From the NCBI GenBank assembly GCA_902465465.1, contig CABQNF010000013.1, positions 1-12,364 on the forward strand: a DNA stretch of 12,364 nucleotides, given 5' to 3'. The translations under genes and the position numbers were made by a program. The notes under the pieces were generated by a model. That model saw only the letters and a program-made list of their open reading frames with translations. It did not search any database and was not told the origin of the DNA. Positions 1 to 7,018 of the stretch are shown here, piece by piece; the stretch's first letter is position 1, and every line of letters starts with the position of its first letter. The DNA comes from an uncultured Collinsella sp. (lineage in GTDB: Bacteria > Actinomycetota > Coriobacteriia > Coriobacteriales > Coriobacteriaceae).

Positions 1-254
1 CCCGCCGCAACGCCTTCGTCCATGTCGCATGCCGGCAACACCGGGGCCTCTGCGTCAGCCACGCGCTCAAGCTCTTCGGGAAACACGCGCGAGCAACCGG
101 CAAGCTCGCCGTCTACATAGAGCGTCACATGAATGCAGTTTGGATCCTCGTCGATAGCGTCGAACTCATTCTCGTAGCCCTGCTCGTCCATAAAAACGAC
201 GCGGCGCACCAACGCCGCGTCATCAAAGCATCCCGTCTTAAGTTGGATATCCAT
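1..254 (-). CDS. GNAT family N-acetyltransferase, 5' part (cut by window edge)
   Basis: An open frame begins at ATG 254 and stays open to the left edge, giving 84 codons of the N-terminal half. The start follows a GAAAGG ribosome binding site. The protein begins MDIQLKTGCFDDAALVRRVV and continues with FMDEQGY, EFDAIDEDP, HVTLYVDG and CSRVF. This is the typical opening of GNAT acetyltransferases: a short strand, helix 1 with an Arg-Val-Phe-x-x-Glu-Gln motif, then the paired strands around HVTLYVDGELAG. The family transfers acetyl from acetyl-CoA to an amine, but the acetyl-CoA loop lies outside the window, so the substrate cannot be guessed. The gene starts 39 bp after the cpsB stop with no terminator between, so it is probably the last known member of the cpsC-cpsD-cpsB transcript. 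Its job there is unknown; acetylation of a sugar or protein is possible but speculative. Confidence 0.85.
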   Translation of the reverse strand, partial: MDIQLKTGCFDDAALVRRVVFMDEQGYENEFDAIDEDPNCIHVTLYVDGELAGCSRVFPEELERVADAEAPVLPACDMDEGVAA

Positions 255-293
255 GGCTGCCCTTTCATTCAATGCGAACGTTAGGGACAGATT

Positions 294-944
294 TTAGCGA
301 AAATGAGCTCCGCGTACGCTAAACTTCGCGCGAGCCTTCGCCAGGCAGTCGTAATGACCCACGTTATGGGCATCGCTCGCGATGAAGCTGTACAGGTTCT
401 GATCGAACAGGCGCTGTGCCGGCTTTTTCTCGCGACCAAAGCGACCGCCGGCAATAAAGTCCGCCGAAGCCTGCAGCTTGCAGCCCATATCGACCAGACG
501 CTCCGCCACGCTTACATCCTTTTGAACCGCACGATAGCGCTCAGGATGAGCGATGATCACCTGGTAGCCACGGCACTGCAAATCGTAAATCGTGTTCTCG
601 TACTCTCTAAACGCATACGCATCGGCATGCGTCGAAAGTTCGAGCAGAAACTCGTTGGTCCCATCGAAATGCAAGTGCTCCGCGGCATCGATACCAAGCT
701 CAACGAGCTTTCGATGGTTGACCTCGAAGCCCATCTGGAGCGGAAAACCGTCAGCGTTATCACGCAGCAGCTCAAAGGCATCCCACATCTTGTCGTAATC
801 AAAATAGGGATCACGGCAGTGAGGAGTGCAAACGATTCTGGTTACACCGGCCCGCTTGGCAGCCTCGAGCATCGCCAAGCTCTCATCGAGATCGGCGGCG
901 CCGTCGTCTACACCCGGCAAGATATGGCAATGAATGTCACGCAT
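294..944 (-). CDS. cpsB: CpsB/CapC-type manganese-dependent protein-tyrosine phosphatase (PHP fold)
   Basis: This 216-residue protein matches the length and layout of the CpsB/Wzh/YwqE phosphatases, which dephosphorylate the tyrosine cluster of the partner CpsD kinase in the cytoplasm. The metal ligands of the PHP fold are visible: H5 and H7 in DIHCHILPGVDDG, H42 in TPHCR, E74 in GFEV, E102 in LLEL, H133 in AHPERY, and D191 and H193 in SDAHN. It is therefore expected to be an active trinuclear-metal enzyme. ATG 944 lies 17 bp after the cpsD stop and is preceded by an AAGG ribosome binding site, so it is co-translated or at least co-transcribed with the kinase. Here the phosphatase comes last, after the adaptor and kinase; in streptococcal capsule loci it precedes them. 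No capsule glycosyltransferase or flippase is seen in the window, so the target polysaccharide is unknown. Identity is secure; the physiological role is inferred from the family. Confidence 0.93.
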   Translation of the reverse strand: MRDIHCHILPGVDDGAADLDESLAMLEAAKRAGVTRIVCTPHCRDPYFDYDKMWDAFELLRDNADGFPLQMGFEVNHRKLVELGIDAAEHLHFDGTNEFLLELSTHADAYAFREYENTIYDLQCRGYQVIIAHPERYRAVQKDVSVAERLVDMGCKLQASADFIAGGRFGREKKPAQRLFDQNLYSFIASDAHNVGHYDCLAKARAKFSVRGAHFR

Positions 945-961
945 AGGTCAGCCTTAATCAA

Positions 962-1699
962 CTAAACGTTTGCTCGGTTGGTGAAGATGCCCTTTTTGGA
1001 AGTCCCCTGATCGTCGGAGCCCTTCTTAACCTTCTTACCGTCCTTGGTGTAGTAGGAGTAGTAGTACTCGCTGGTCTCGGTCTCGCAGTAGTTCATAACG
1101 GTACCGATGAGCTTGACCTTCTCGGACTTCTTAAGCTGACCGATGGCGTTGAGCGCCTCCTCGCGCTTGGTGAAGTCCTCGCGCACCACGAACAGCGTGC
1201 CGTCGGTCAGGCTGGCAATCTCGGCAGCATCGATGAAGGTGCCGACCGGGGGAGCGTCGAAGATGACGTACTGGAACTTAGCAGACAGTGCCTTTACCAG
1301 CTTGGCAAAGCGGTGAGAGACGATGATGTCGGCAGGATTGGGAATATGCGGCTCGGCATCAAGGAAGTAGAAGTTCTTCTGACCCGTCTCGACAATTGCC
1401 TGGTCAATGGAGATCTGCTCGGAAAGAACCGCATAGAGTCCGCCGCGCGAACGAACGCCGAGCATATCGGAAAGGGACCTGCGGCGCATATCGGCCTCAA
1501 CCAGGAGCACGGACTTGCCACTCGTGGCAATTGCCTGAGCAAGGTTAATGGAAACCGTAGACTTGCCCTCGTTGGGAATCGAGGAGGTAACGGTGATGGT
1601 GCGAATGGGGTCGTCCACGCTCGCAAAGCGGATGTTGGCCAGAAGGGTCTTGGCGGCATTCTGTACAACGAGCTTATCGGTGTTCTTTGCCTTAGCCAT
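962..1699 (-). CDS. cpsD: CpsD/CapB-type bacterial tyrosine autokinase (BY-kinase)
   Basis: The 245-residue protein is a cytoplasmic BY-kinase of the split Gram-positive type, in which the membrane activator is a separate protein. Walker A spans residues 40-48 (SIPNEGKST), Walker A' lies at 65-70 (LLVEAD, with E68 and D70), and Walker B at 145-150 (VIFDAP). The C-terminus has the tyrosine cluster EYYYSYY at 211-217, the expected site of intermolecular autophosphorylation, followed by a lysine-rich tail. Walker A' normally reads D-A-D or D-x-D; here the first acid is Glu, a mild deviation. The N-terminus has VVQNAAKTLLANIRF where many relatives have an SPISEAYRTLRTNI-type stretch that helps ring formation. 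ATG 1699 lies 2 bp after the cpsC stop, and its ribosome binding site (AAAGGTGG) is inside the end of cpsC, so translation is coupled. The family regulates capsule or exopolysaccharide chain length and export. Confidence 0.94.
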   Translation of the reverse strand: MAKAKNTDKLVVQNAAKTLLANIRFASVDDPIRTITVTSSIPNEGKSTVSINLAQAIATSGKSVLLVEADMRRRSLSDMLGVRSRGGLYAVLSEQISIDQAIVETGQKNFYFLDAEPHIPNPADIIVSHRFAKLVKALSAKFQYVIFDAPPVGTFIDAAEIASLTDGTLFVVREDFTKREEALNAIGQLKKSEKVKLIGTVMNYCETETSEYYYSYYTKDGKKVKKGSDDQGTSKKGIFTNRANV

Positions 1700-1701
1700 G
1701 C

Positions 1702-2358
1702 CTATTTACCACCTTTCATAGCCGGAATTCGGCCAACAACGGGAATGCCCAGGAGCTCTTCTGCCTCTTCGGCACCGCGGATGCGGGTGTTGAGCATGTC
1801 TGCCAAAACGACATAGGCAACTGCGATAAAGATGCCCGCGAGGAACGCGACAGCAACGTACAGCATACGCTTGGGGCCGCTGGGGGCTTCGGGGGTCTTA
1901 GCCTCGTCGATAACGTTGATGCTCTGGGCAGCGCCGACGTTCTGAGCGACCGTACTCACCGAGCTAGCTATGGCCTTTGCGACCTTAGCCGTCTCCTTGG
2001 CATCGGTGCCGGTAACCGAAAGCGTAATGACACGCGTGGTGGTCTCGGAGGAAACAGACACCTTGTAGTCATCCAGATCGGTGAGGCCCAGTTCATTGGC
2101 TGCGCCGCTCTTAACGCTATCGCTATCCAGCAGCGTGGCGATATCGTTGGAAAGCATCTGACTCGCCGAGAGATCGTTGTAGCTCATCTGACCGCTATCG
2201 TCGGTCTTGGCGAGAATGTACATGCTCGTCGTCGCGGTATAGGTGTTGTCCATCGCAACGAAGGACACGATGCCCATGGCGATCGCGCAGACCACCGGAA
2301 GGGTGATGACCAGCTGAAGGTGCTTCTTCAGCAGCTGGAACAGTTCGAGAAGGGTCAT
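1702..2358 (-). CDS. cpsC: CpsC/CapA-type Wzz membrane adaptor (tyrosine kinase activator)
   Basis: A 218-residue Wzz-domain protein with two membrane spans, roughly residues 17-36 and 165-186, and an extracellular loop of about 125 residues between them. A proline-rich PEAPSGP stretch at 156-162 precedes the second span, as in polysaccharide co-polymerases. The short cytoplasmic tail (TRIRGAEEAEELLGIPVVGRIP) is the usual activator segment that docks on the BY-kinase. The family sets polysaccharide chain length and switches on the partner CpsD. It is the first gene of the operon: ATG 2358 has an AAAGG ribosome binding site, about 195 bp of non-coding DNA lies upstream, and cpsD follows after 2 bp. 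The C-terminal tail plus the separate kinase reproduces the split Gram-positive arrangement. Naming as cpsC is by family; wzz, capA or yveK would be equivalent labels. Confidence 0.92.
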   Translation of the reverse strand: MTLLELFQLLKKHLQLVITLPVVCAIAMGIVSFVAMDNTYTATTSMYILAKTDDSGQMSYNDLSASQMLSNDIATLLDSDSVKSGAANELGLTDLDDYKVSVSSETTTRVITLSVTGTDAKETAKVAKAIASSVSTVAQNVGAAQSINVIDEAKTPEAPSGPKRMLYVAVAFLAGIFIAVAYVVLADMLNTRIRGAEEAEELLGIPVVGRIPAMKGGK

Positions 2359-2412
2359 GCAGCTTGCCTTTCATTTCCCCAGTTCGGATTGACAAAACTG
2401 TCCGTATGTTAT

Positions 2413-2470
2413 CGCATCTTTTTACCGAGACCAAACTCTATACATAAGAAACAGGCTCTCCTGTAAAAAT
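2413..2470 (-). promoter_or_regulatory. Possible sigma-70-type promoter and small palindrome upstream of cpsC
   Basis: On the minus strand TTTACA (2467-2462) is followed after 17 bp by TGTATA (2444-2439), a fair -35 and a weak -10. A short inverted repeat, ACAGG-CTCT-CCTGT (2451-2464), overlaps the -35 and could be an operator. The predicted start would leave a leader of about 75 nt before ATG 2358. The region is the only non-coding space ahead of the operon, so a promoter is expected here, but the -10 match is poor. Confidence 0.3.
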
Positions 2471-2485
2471 GTCGGAAGCAATCGT

Positions 2486-2528
2486 AAAATTGCACAACAA
2501 CGCCGCACCCGAAAGTCAAATGCGGCGT
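2486..2528 (-). terminator. Likely intrinsic terminator after phoR
   Basis: An 8-bp perfect stem, ACGCCGCA (2500-2507) with TGCGGCGT (2521-2528), has a 13-nt loop and lies 25 bp beyond the phoR stop. Read on the minus strand it is followed by a T-containing tract (TTGTGCAATTTTACG) that is not a clean run. It separates the pstB-phoB-phoR unit from the cpsC operon, which is what the position would predict. The broken T tract keeps confidence moderate. Confidence 0.55.
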
Positions 2529-2553
2529 CTACATCAATATCTATGTTGTATCG

Positions 2554-3978
2554 CTATGCGAATGGCTCGTCCTGCTGTATGGGAAACGTCACCGTAATGG
2601 TGGTTCCCACGCCCAACTCGCTCGACAGATCGAGCGTGGCGTGATGATACAGGGCCGCATGCTTGACAATGGCAAGCCCCAGACCGGTTCCGCCGCGTGC
2701 CTTGGACCTACTCTTGTCCACGCGATAGAACCGCTCAAATACCTTGCCCTGTTCTTCAGGCGCGATACCGATTCCCGTGTCGGCGACCGCAAGGAACGGA
2801 TGGCCTTCGTCGTTGGTGCCGCACTGCAGCGTAACCGTACCGCCGGGTCGATTGTAGCGGATGGCGTTGCTTGCCAGATTATAGATGAGCTCGTCAATCA
2901 AGCGCGACACGCCCTCGATGACCACAGGCTTGGTCTCATGACTTATCGTCACATTCGCCTGACGGGCGACCTGTTCAAGACGCTGCTCGACCGCGTAGAT
3001 GGCACGCGAGAGCTCAATAGGCTCCGTGGACCCAATGGGCACCGCCTCGCCCTCAGCTGCACGCTCGGCCTCGTCCAAGTTAGACAGCGTAAGGATATCG
3101 TTGACAAGCGCTGCCAAACGGCCCGCCTCACGATAGATGCGACCGCCAAAGTTGCGCAGGTCGCCCTCGCCCTCGACCATGCCGTTTGCGATGAGCTCGG
3201 CATAGCCCGAAATCGCCGTAAGCGGCGTCTTGAGCTCATGGGTGATATTCGCCGTGAACTCGCGGCGCATACGGTCGTTGTCCGCTAGCACCGCCATTTG
3301 GCGCTTGAGTTCCTGGCGCTGCGACTCGATACGCTCAAGCATGGGGACCATCTCGGCATAGGCGTGCTCATAGCTACGGCGTGGGTGGTCCAAATCCACC
3401 TCTTGCAACGGCGCGATGATGGCACGGGACTCGCGGCGCGCCATAAAAAACGAGAGTACCGCACCCGCTGCTGCGATAAGCAGCATCGGCGCCACCATCG
3501 ACAGCAAAATCGCCGCAACGCCAGGCTGGGCCTGCGCCAAGCGGACAACCTGGCCGTTATCAAGGGCGACGGCGCGATACAGCATAATCTCGTCGAGCGT
3601 AGAGCTTGCGCGCTCCGCGGAACCCAAACCACTCTCAAAGGCCTCGATGACCTCGGGGCGATCGCCATGGTTGGGCAGTGCGGAAGGCGACGCCTCGTTG
3701 TCGTAGGCAACCGATCCATCCTTGTTAATCAGCGTGATTCGCAAGTCCTCGCGATCAAGGCTACGCAAGAACGGGATGGGCTCCTGCTGTTCGTCGAGAG
3801 CGGCAGCAATGAGCTCGGTTTCCTGCGCCAGATTGGTACTCGTGGCATCCGCCAAGGTGTTTTGCACAAAGAACGCACCCAGCACCGTAAACGCCACGAT
3901 AACCGCCATGGCGCAGACAAAGATCGTCACAAAAACGCGGTGCGACAGCGTATGTTTTCCCTGGGGGGCGAAGACCAC
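2554..3978 (-). CDS. phoR: PhoR-like sensor histidine kinase
   Basis: A 474-residue membrane sensor kinase. One span is at about residues 14-38, an extracellular sensor region of about 120 residues follows, and a second span is at about 157-179. A poorly conserved linker (RRESRAIIAPLQEVDLDHP) stands where HAMP would be. The H-box is FTANITHELKTPLTAISGY with H247 as the phospho-acceptor. The ATPase domain shows N367 and N371 (N-box), DTGIGIAPEE at 400-409 (G1), ERFYRVD (F-box) and GGTGLGLAIVKH at 429-440 (G2), so all catalytic motifs are intact. The start is GTG 3978, 3 bp after the phoB stop; a GAGGAG ribosome binding site within the last phoB codons fixes this choice and couples translation. 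Membership of the PhoR family follows from the architecture and from direct linkage to phoB and pstB; sensing of phosphate limitation is inferred from that. Confidence 0.9.
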   Translation of the reverse strand: MVFAPQGKHTLSHRVFVTIFVCAMAVIVAFTVLGAFFVQNTLADATSTNLAQETELIAAALDEQQEPIPFLRSLDREDLRITLINKDGSVAYDNEASPSALPNHGDRPEVIEAFESGLGSAERASSTLDEIMLYRAVALDNGQVVRLAQAQPGVAAILLSMVAPMLLIAAAGAVLSFFMARRESRAIIAPLQEVDLDHPRRSYEHAYAEMVPMLERIESQRQELKRQMAVLADNDRMRREFTANITHELKTPLTAISGYAELIANGMVEGEGDLRNFGGRIYREAGRLAALVNDILTLSNLDEAERAAEGEAVPIGSTEPIELSRAIYAVEQRLEQVARQANVTISHETKPVVIEGVSRLIDELIYNLASNAIRYNRPGGTVTLQCGTNDEGHPFLAVADTGIGIAPEEQGKVFERFYRVDKSRSKARGGTGLGLAIVKHAALYHHATLDLSSELGVGTTITVTFPIQQDEPFA

Positions 3979-3981
3979 GGG

Positions 3982-4710
3982 TTACTCCTCCGATGCGGTG
4001 GCCGCGGTGTCGTCACCTTCGGCACCATCACCGGCAGAAGGCTCGGCCAAGCGGTAGCCCACGCCGCGCACGGTCTCGATGGCGCTGGCATGCTCGCCCA
4101 GTTTTTGGCGAAGCGTCTGCACGTGCACGTCAACGGTGCGCGAACCGCCGTCGAAGTCCCAGCCCCACACGCTCTGCAGCAACGACTCGCGGGTAAAGAC
4201 CACGCCGGGCTTGCGCATGAGGTACTCGAGCAGGTCGAACTCGCGCAGGGTGAGCTTAAGCGACTCGCCGGCAACAGTCACCTCACGATGGCTGGGCGAG
4301 AGCACAATGTCGCCCACGCTGAGCACATCGCTTGCCTGTTTGACCATGCCGCCGCGACGCAGCAGTGCGCGGCAGCGGCTGGCGAGCTCCATGAGCGAAA
4401 ACGGCTTAGTCAGGTAATCGTCGGCACCGCCATCGAGCGCCATCACCTTGTCGAGCTCGGTATCCTTGGCGGTAAGCATCATGATGGGCACCGTCGCCGT
4501 CAGGCGATCGGCACGCAGTCGACGCATAATCGCCAAGCCATCGGTATCGGGCAGCATGATGTCGAGCAGGACGGCATCGGGTACCCGTCGCGCCACGGCA
4601 GCCTTAAACTCACCGTCGCACGAAAAGCCTTCGGCCTCAATCCCCTGCTTGCGCAGCGCATAGACCGTCAAATCCCTGATGTTGTCATCGTCCTCGACGT
4701 AATAGATCAT
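3982..4710 (-). CDS. phoB: PhoB-like response regulator (OmpR family)
   Basis: From ATG 4710 this is a 242-residue OmpR-type regulator. The acidic pocket is E6-D7-D8-D9 (YYVEDDDN), the phospho-acceptor is D50 (LLDIMLPDTDG), the switch residue lies in MLTAKD, and K102 is in LTKPFS. A winged-helix DNA-binding domain follows (LTLREFDLLEYLMRKPG; GSRTVDVHVQTLRQKLG; TVRGVGYRL). The frame is open 24 bp further, to an ATG at 4734, but that start has no ribosome binding site. ATG 4710 follows AAAGGGG at 6 bp and gives a normal N-terminus, so it is preferred. The last ~15 residues form an acidic Ala/Asp/Glu-rich tail, longer than usual. Neighbours pstB upstream and phoR downstream suggest a phosphate-starvation regulator; known PhoB/PhoP proteins activate pst and other scavenging genes. 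Confidence 0.91.
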   Translation of the reverse strand: MIYYVEDDDNIRDLTVYALRKQGIEAEGFSCDGEFKAAVARRVPDAVLLDIMLPDTDGLAIMRRLRADRLTATVPIMMLTAKDTELDKVMALDGGADDYLTKPFSLMELASRCRALLRRGGMVKQASDVLSVGDIVLSPSHREVTVAGESLKLTLREFDLLEYLMRKPGVVFTRESLLQSVWGWDFDGGSRTVDVHVQTLRQKLGEHASAIETVRGVGYRLAEPSAGDGAEGDDTAATASEE

Positions 4711-4750
4711 GTTGAACCCCTTTGCGGCCGGCATGACCGCATCTTAACCC

Positions 4751-4764
4751 TAAAGGTACCTTTA
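4751..4764. promoter_or_regulatory. 14-bp perfect palindrome between pstB and phoB
   Basis: TAAAGGTACCTTTA reads the same on both strands and lies in the 64-bp gap between the pstB stop and the phoB start, 41 bp before ATG 4710. It could be a dimer operator that uncouples phoBR from pstB, or a short hairpin in the transcript. It is too short and lacks a T run for a terminator. No known binding motif is recognised. Confidence 0.4.
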
Positions 4765-4774
4765 CTAGATGGTA

Positions 4775-5650
4775 TCAGCCAAAACGCCCCGTCAAATAAT
4801 CCGCCGTGCGCGGATCGGTCGGATTCTTGAAGAGTTGCGCGGTGGGCGCGTGCTCCACCAGCTCACCCAGCAAAAAGAATGCGACCGAATCGGAGATACG
4901 CGCCGCCTGCTGCATATTGTGCGTAACGACCACGAGCGTGCAGGTCTCTTTGAGCTCGCAGGCCAGCTGCTCCACCACCAGCGTCGACACAGGGTCGAGT
5001 GCCGAGGTCGGCTCGTCCATCAGCAGAATGTCGGGCTGCACGGCAAGTGCGCGGGCGATGCACAGACGCTGCTGCTGGCCGCCCGAAAGACCCAGACCCG
5101 ACTCTTTGAGCTTGTCCTTGACCTCATCCCATAGCGCAGCACGACGAAGGGAATCCTCGACCAGCTCGTCGAGCACGACGCGGTCGCGCACTCCCATGCC
5201 GCGAGGACCGTAGGCGACGTTGTCGTAGATGCTCATGGGAAACGGGTTGGGGCGCTGGAACACCATGCCCACGCGCTGGCGCAAGCGGCAGATGTCGTAG
5301 TCGCCCAGGATATCTTGACCATCGAGCGCAATCTTGCCCTCGATGCGGCAATCCTTGATGCCGTCGTTCATGCGGTTAAAGCAGCGCAGCAACGTGGACT
5401 TTCCGCAGCCCGAAGGCCCGATGAACGAGGTGATCTGCTTGTCGCGGATCTTGATATTCACGTCCTTGAGCGCATGATGGTCGCCATAGAACAGGTCGAG
5501 GCCCTCGACATCGATGCGCGTCGGCGAGGCGGCAAGATCCTCTGCCGTGGGGCGAGTCGCATCCCCAACCTCGCGCTCGCGCGCGGCCTCGGCCTGCGCT
5601 TTCATGAGTTCTTCAAGCTCCGTGGGCTCCACAGCCGCAGCAGCCGTCAT
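4775..5650 (-). CDS. pstB: PstB, phosphate ABC transporter ATP-binding protein
   Basis: The ATPase that powers the high-affinity phosphate importer PstSCAB. From ATG 5650 the protein has 291 residues. Walker A is GPSGCGKST (78-86), the Q-loop is VFQRPNPFPMSIYDNV, the signature is LSGGQQQR (188-195), Walker B and D-loop are ILLMDEPTSALDP (from 208), and the switch His is H244 (VTHNMQQA). NPFPMSIYDNVAYGPR and the final DYLTGRFG are characteristic of PstB rather than other ABC ATPases. A GTG at 5665 would add five residues, but GGAGGT stands 7 bp ahead of ATG 5650, which decides the start. About 45 residues precede the ABC core (Ala/Glu-rich, EPTELEELMKAQAEAAREREVGD), longer than typical PstB. 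The permeases, the binding protein and PhoU are not in the window, so the gene is separated from its partners, at least locally. Confidence 0.95.
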   Translation of the reverse strand: MTAAAAVEPTELEELMKAQAEAAREREVGDATRPTAEDLAASPTRIDVEGLDLFYGDHHALKDVNIKIRDKQITSFIGPSGCGKSTLLRCFNRMNDGIKDCRIEGKIALDGQDILGDYDICRLRQRVGMVFQRPNPFPMSIYDNVAYGPRGMGVRDRVVLDELVEDSLRRAALWDEVKDKLKESGLGLSGGQQQRLCIARALAVQPDILLMDEPTSALDPVSTLVVEQLACELKETCTLVVVTHNMQQAARISDSVAFFLLGELVEHAPTAQLFKNPTDPRTADYLTGRFG

Positions 5651-5704
5651 ACCGCATACCTCCACATCGATATCAATTCAGCAGTATCGATAGTAGGAAT
5701 CGCG

Positions 5705-5745
5705 GCTCATATGCACGTGAGCGCATTGTCAAGTGTTTGTAAGGG
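5705..5745 (-). promoter_or_regulatory. Candidate pstB control region (TTGACA box with imperfect direct repeat)
   Basis: The 103-bp gap ahead of pstB contains a consensus -35, TTGACA (5732-5727, minus strand). The best -10 nearby, TATGAG, sits at only 15 bp spacing, which is short. The box is the second half of an imperfect direct repeat, CTTACAA then CTTGACA, 10 bp apart, reminiscent of PhoB/PhoP half-sites, whose usual period is 11 bp. A GCTCA/TGAGC inverted repeat (5705-5722) lies just downstream. A Pho-regulated promoter is plausible from context, but the motif match is weak. Confidence 0.35.
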
Positions 5746-5753
5746 CACACTGG

Positions 5754-6992
5754 CTATGCGGCGGGCAGCTCGATGGTGAATATCGTGTGTTCGGGCGTCG
5801 ATTCACATGCAACGGTACCGCCGTGCGCGCATACGATCTCCTTGGCGATGGCAAGCCCCAGTCCAGCGCCGCCGCGATTGGTCGCACGCGCCGCATCCAG
5901 GCGATAGAACTTCTCAAAGATCACCTTGAGCTTTGCCTCAGGGATGGGATCGCCCTGATTGATAAAGCGCACGCGCACGCCACCGCCGTCCCGGCGTCTG
6001 GCCTCGATCGTGATGGTCGAGCCCTCATAGCTATAGGCAACGGCGTTTTTCATGATGTTGTTGAACACGCGAGCCATCTTGTCGCCATCCACGAGCACCG
6101 TCAGGTCCTCGCGAATATCAACTTGGGCTTCCTTATGCTGCTCGTTGAGGATGGGATAGAACTCGTCAGCCACCTGAGCCAGCAGCAACCCCAGATCAAC
6201 ATAGCCGCGCGTGAGCACGATATCGTGGAAGTCAAAGCGCGTGATATCGAAGAACTCTTCGATGAGCGCATCGAGCCGGTGCGCTTTGTCGAGAGCCACG
6301 CCCGTAAAGTGCGCACGTTGCTCAACCGGCAGCTCAGGAGCCTCTTGCAGCAGCGAAAGATAGCCCACCACACTGGCAAGCGGGGTGCGTAGGTCATGTG
6401 CCAAGTACGTGACCAGATCGTCCTTGCGATGCGACTCGTCACGCAGAGCTTGCTGCACCTTGCGCTCACGGTCACGCACGCGGTTAAGGGCGCCCTCGAC
6501 CTCCAAGAAGTCGCCGTCGATGTTATCCCAGGTGTCGGGGTGATCGATCAGGCGATCTTGAATACGAGCGGCCAGCACACAATCGGCATGCTGCTCGCCC
6601 TGCTCGTAGCCCTGGTAGTACAGGGCGCGGCCACACAAGAACAGCACGCACGCGGCAAGCGCCAGCACAAAGCCAAGCATGTTGAATACAAAGCCGGCAT
6701 CGAACAGCACCGGCCCTTCGATGCCGTCGAGCGCCATGGCGCCAATCGCCAACGTCATGGCCCACGCGGCGCCGCCAATCACCACGCAGCGGCACACGAT
6801 CTCAAATCGATCGATCAGCAAAAAGCCGACAAGCAGCACCGCCAAGATTCCGACGATGTTGTCGATGCCAATCAGCAGCAGGCTCAGCAAAAAGAGCAGC
6901 ACCGTTGCAAGCGCGCGGTTGTCGACGACCGACCTCACGTATTCAAAGAGCCGATCGGGCACCTCGAACGCTTGCCTATCGTCTTTTGTCAT
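5754..6992 (-). CDS. VanS-like sensor histidine kinase
   Basis: From ATG 6992 the kinase has 412 residues; the frame extends further upstream into the regulator gene, but ATG 6992 follows GAGG at 8 bp and lies 26 bp after the regulator stop. Four hydrophobic segments at about 28-44, 46-60, 68-87 and 98-121 put most of the N-terminus in the membrane with almost no extracellular domain, suggesting sensing within or near the membrane. The H-box is LVTYLAHDLRTPLASVVGYL with H199. The N-box holds N311, N312 and N316 (FNNIMKNAVAYS). The G1 region reads INQGDPIPEAKL, lacking the usual Asp, but this Asn-Gln-Gly form is normal in the VanS subfamily. FEKFYRLDAAR and GGAGLGLAIAKEIV complete the ATPase. 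The pairing with the regulator upstream is clear. The ligand is unknown; resemblance to VanS does not show glycopeptide resistance, as no vanHAX genes are present. Confidence 0.88.
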   Translation of the reverse strand: MTKDDRQAFEVPDRLFEYVRSVVDNRALATVLLFLLSLLLIGIDNIVGILAVLLVGFLLIDRFEIVCRCVVIGGAAWAMTLAIGAMALDGIEGPVLFDAGFVFNMLGFVLALAACVLFLCGRALYYQGYEQGEQHADCVLAARIQDRLIDHPDTWDNIDGDFLEVEGALNRVRDRERKVQQALRDESHRKDDLVTYLAHDLRTPLASVVGYLSLLQEAPELPVEQRAHFTGVALDKAHRLDALIEEFFDITRFDFHDIVLTRGYVDLGLLLAQVADEFYPILNEQHKEAQVDIREDLTVLVDGDKMARVFNNIMKNAVAYSYEGSTITIEARRRDGGGVRVRFINQGDPIPEAKLKVIFEKFYRLDAARATNRGGAGLGLAIAKEIVCAHGGTVACESTPEHTIFTIELPAA

Positions 6993-7018
6993 ATCAAGAT
7001 CCTCACAAGCGAAAAGCG

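Noticed and set aside
303..965. 220-codon plus-strand frame opposite cpsB
   Set aside because: Exact antisense of a gene whose metal ligands are all present; no domain and no initiation signal.
3298..4830. 510-codon open frame on the plus strand opposite phoR, phoB and the end of pstB
   Set aside because: It is the antisense of three well-supported genes with full catalytic motifs. Its translation is rich in Arg, His and Gln without any domain, and it has no ribosome binding site. High GC keeps this antisense frame free of stops.
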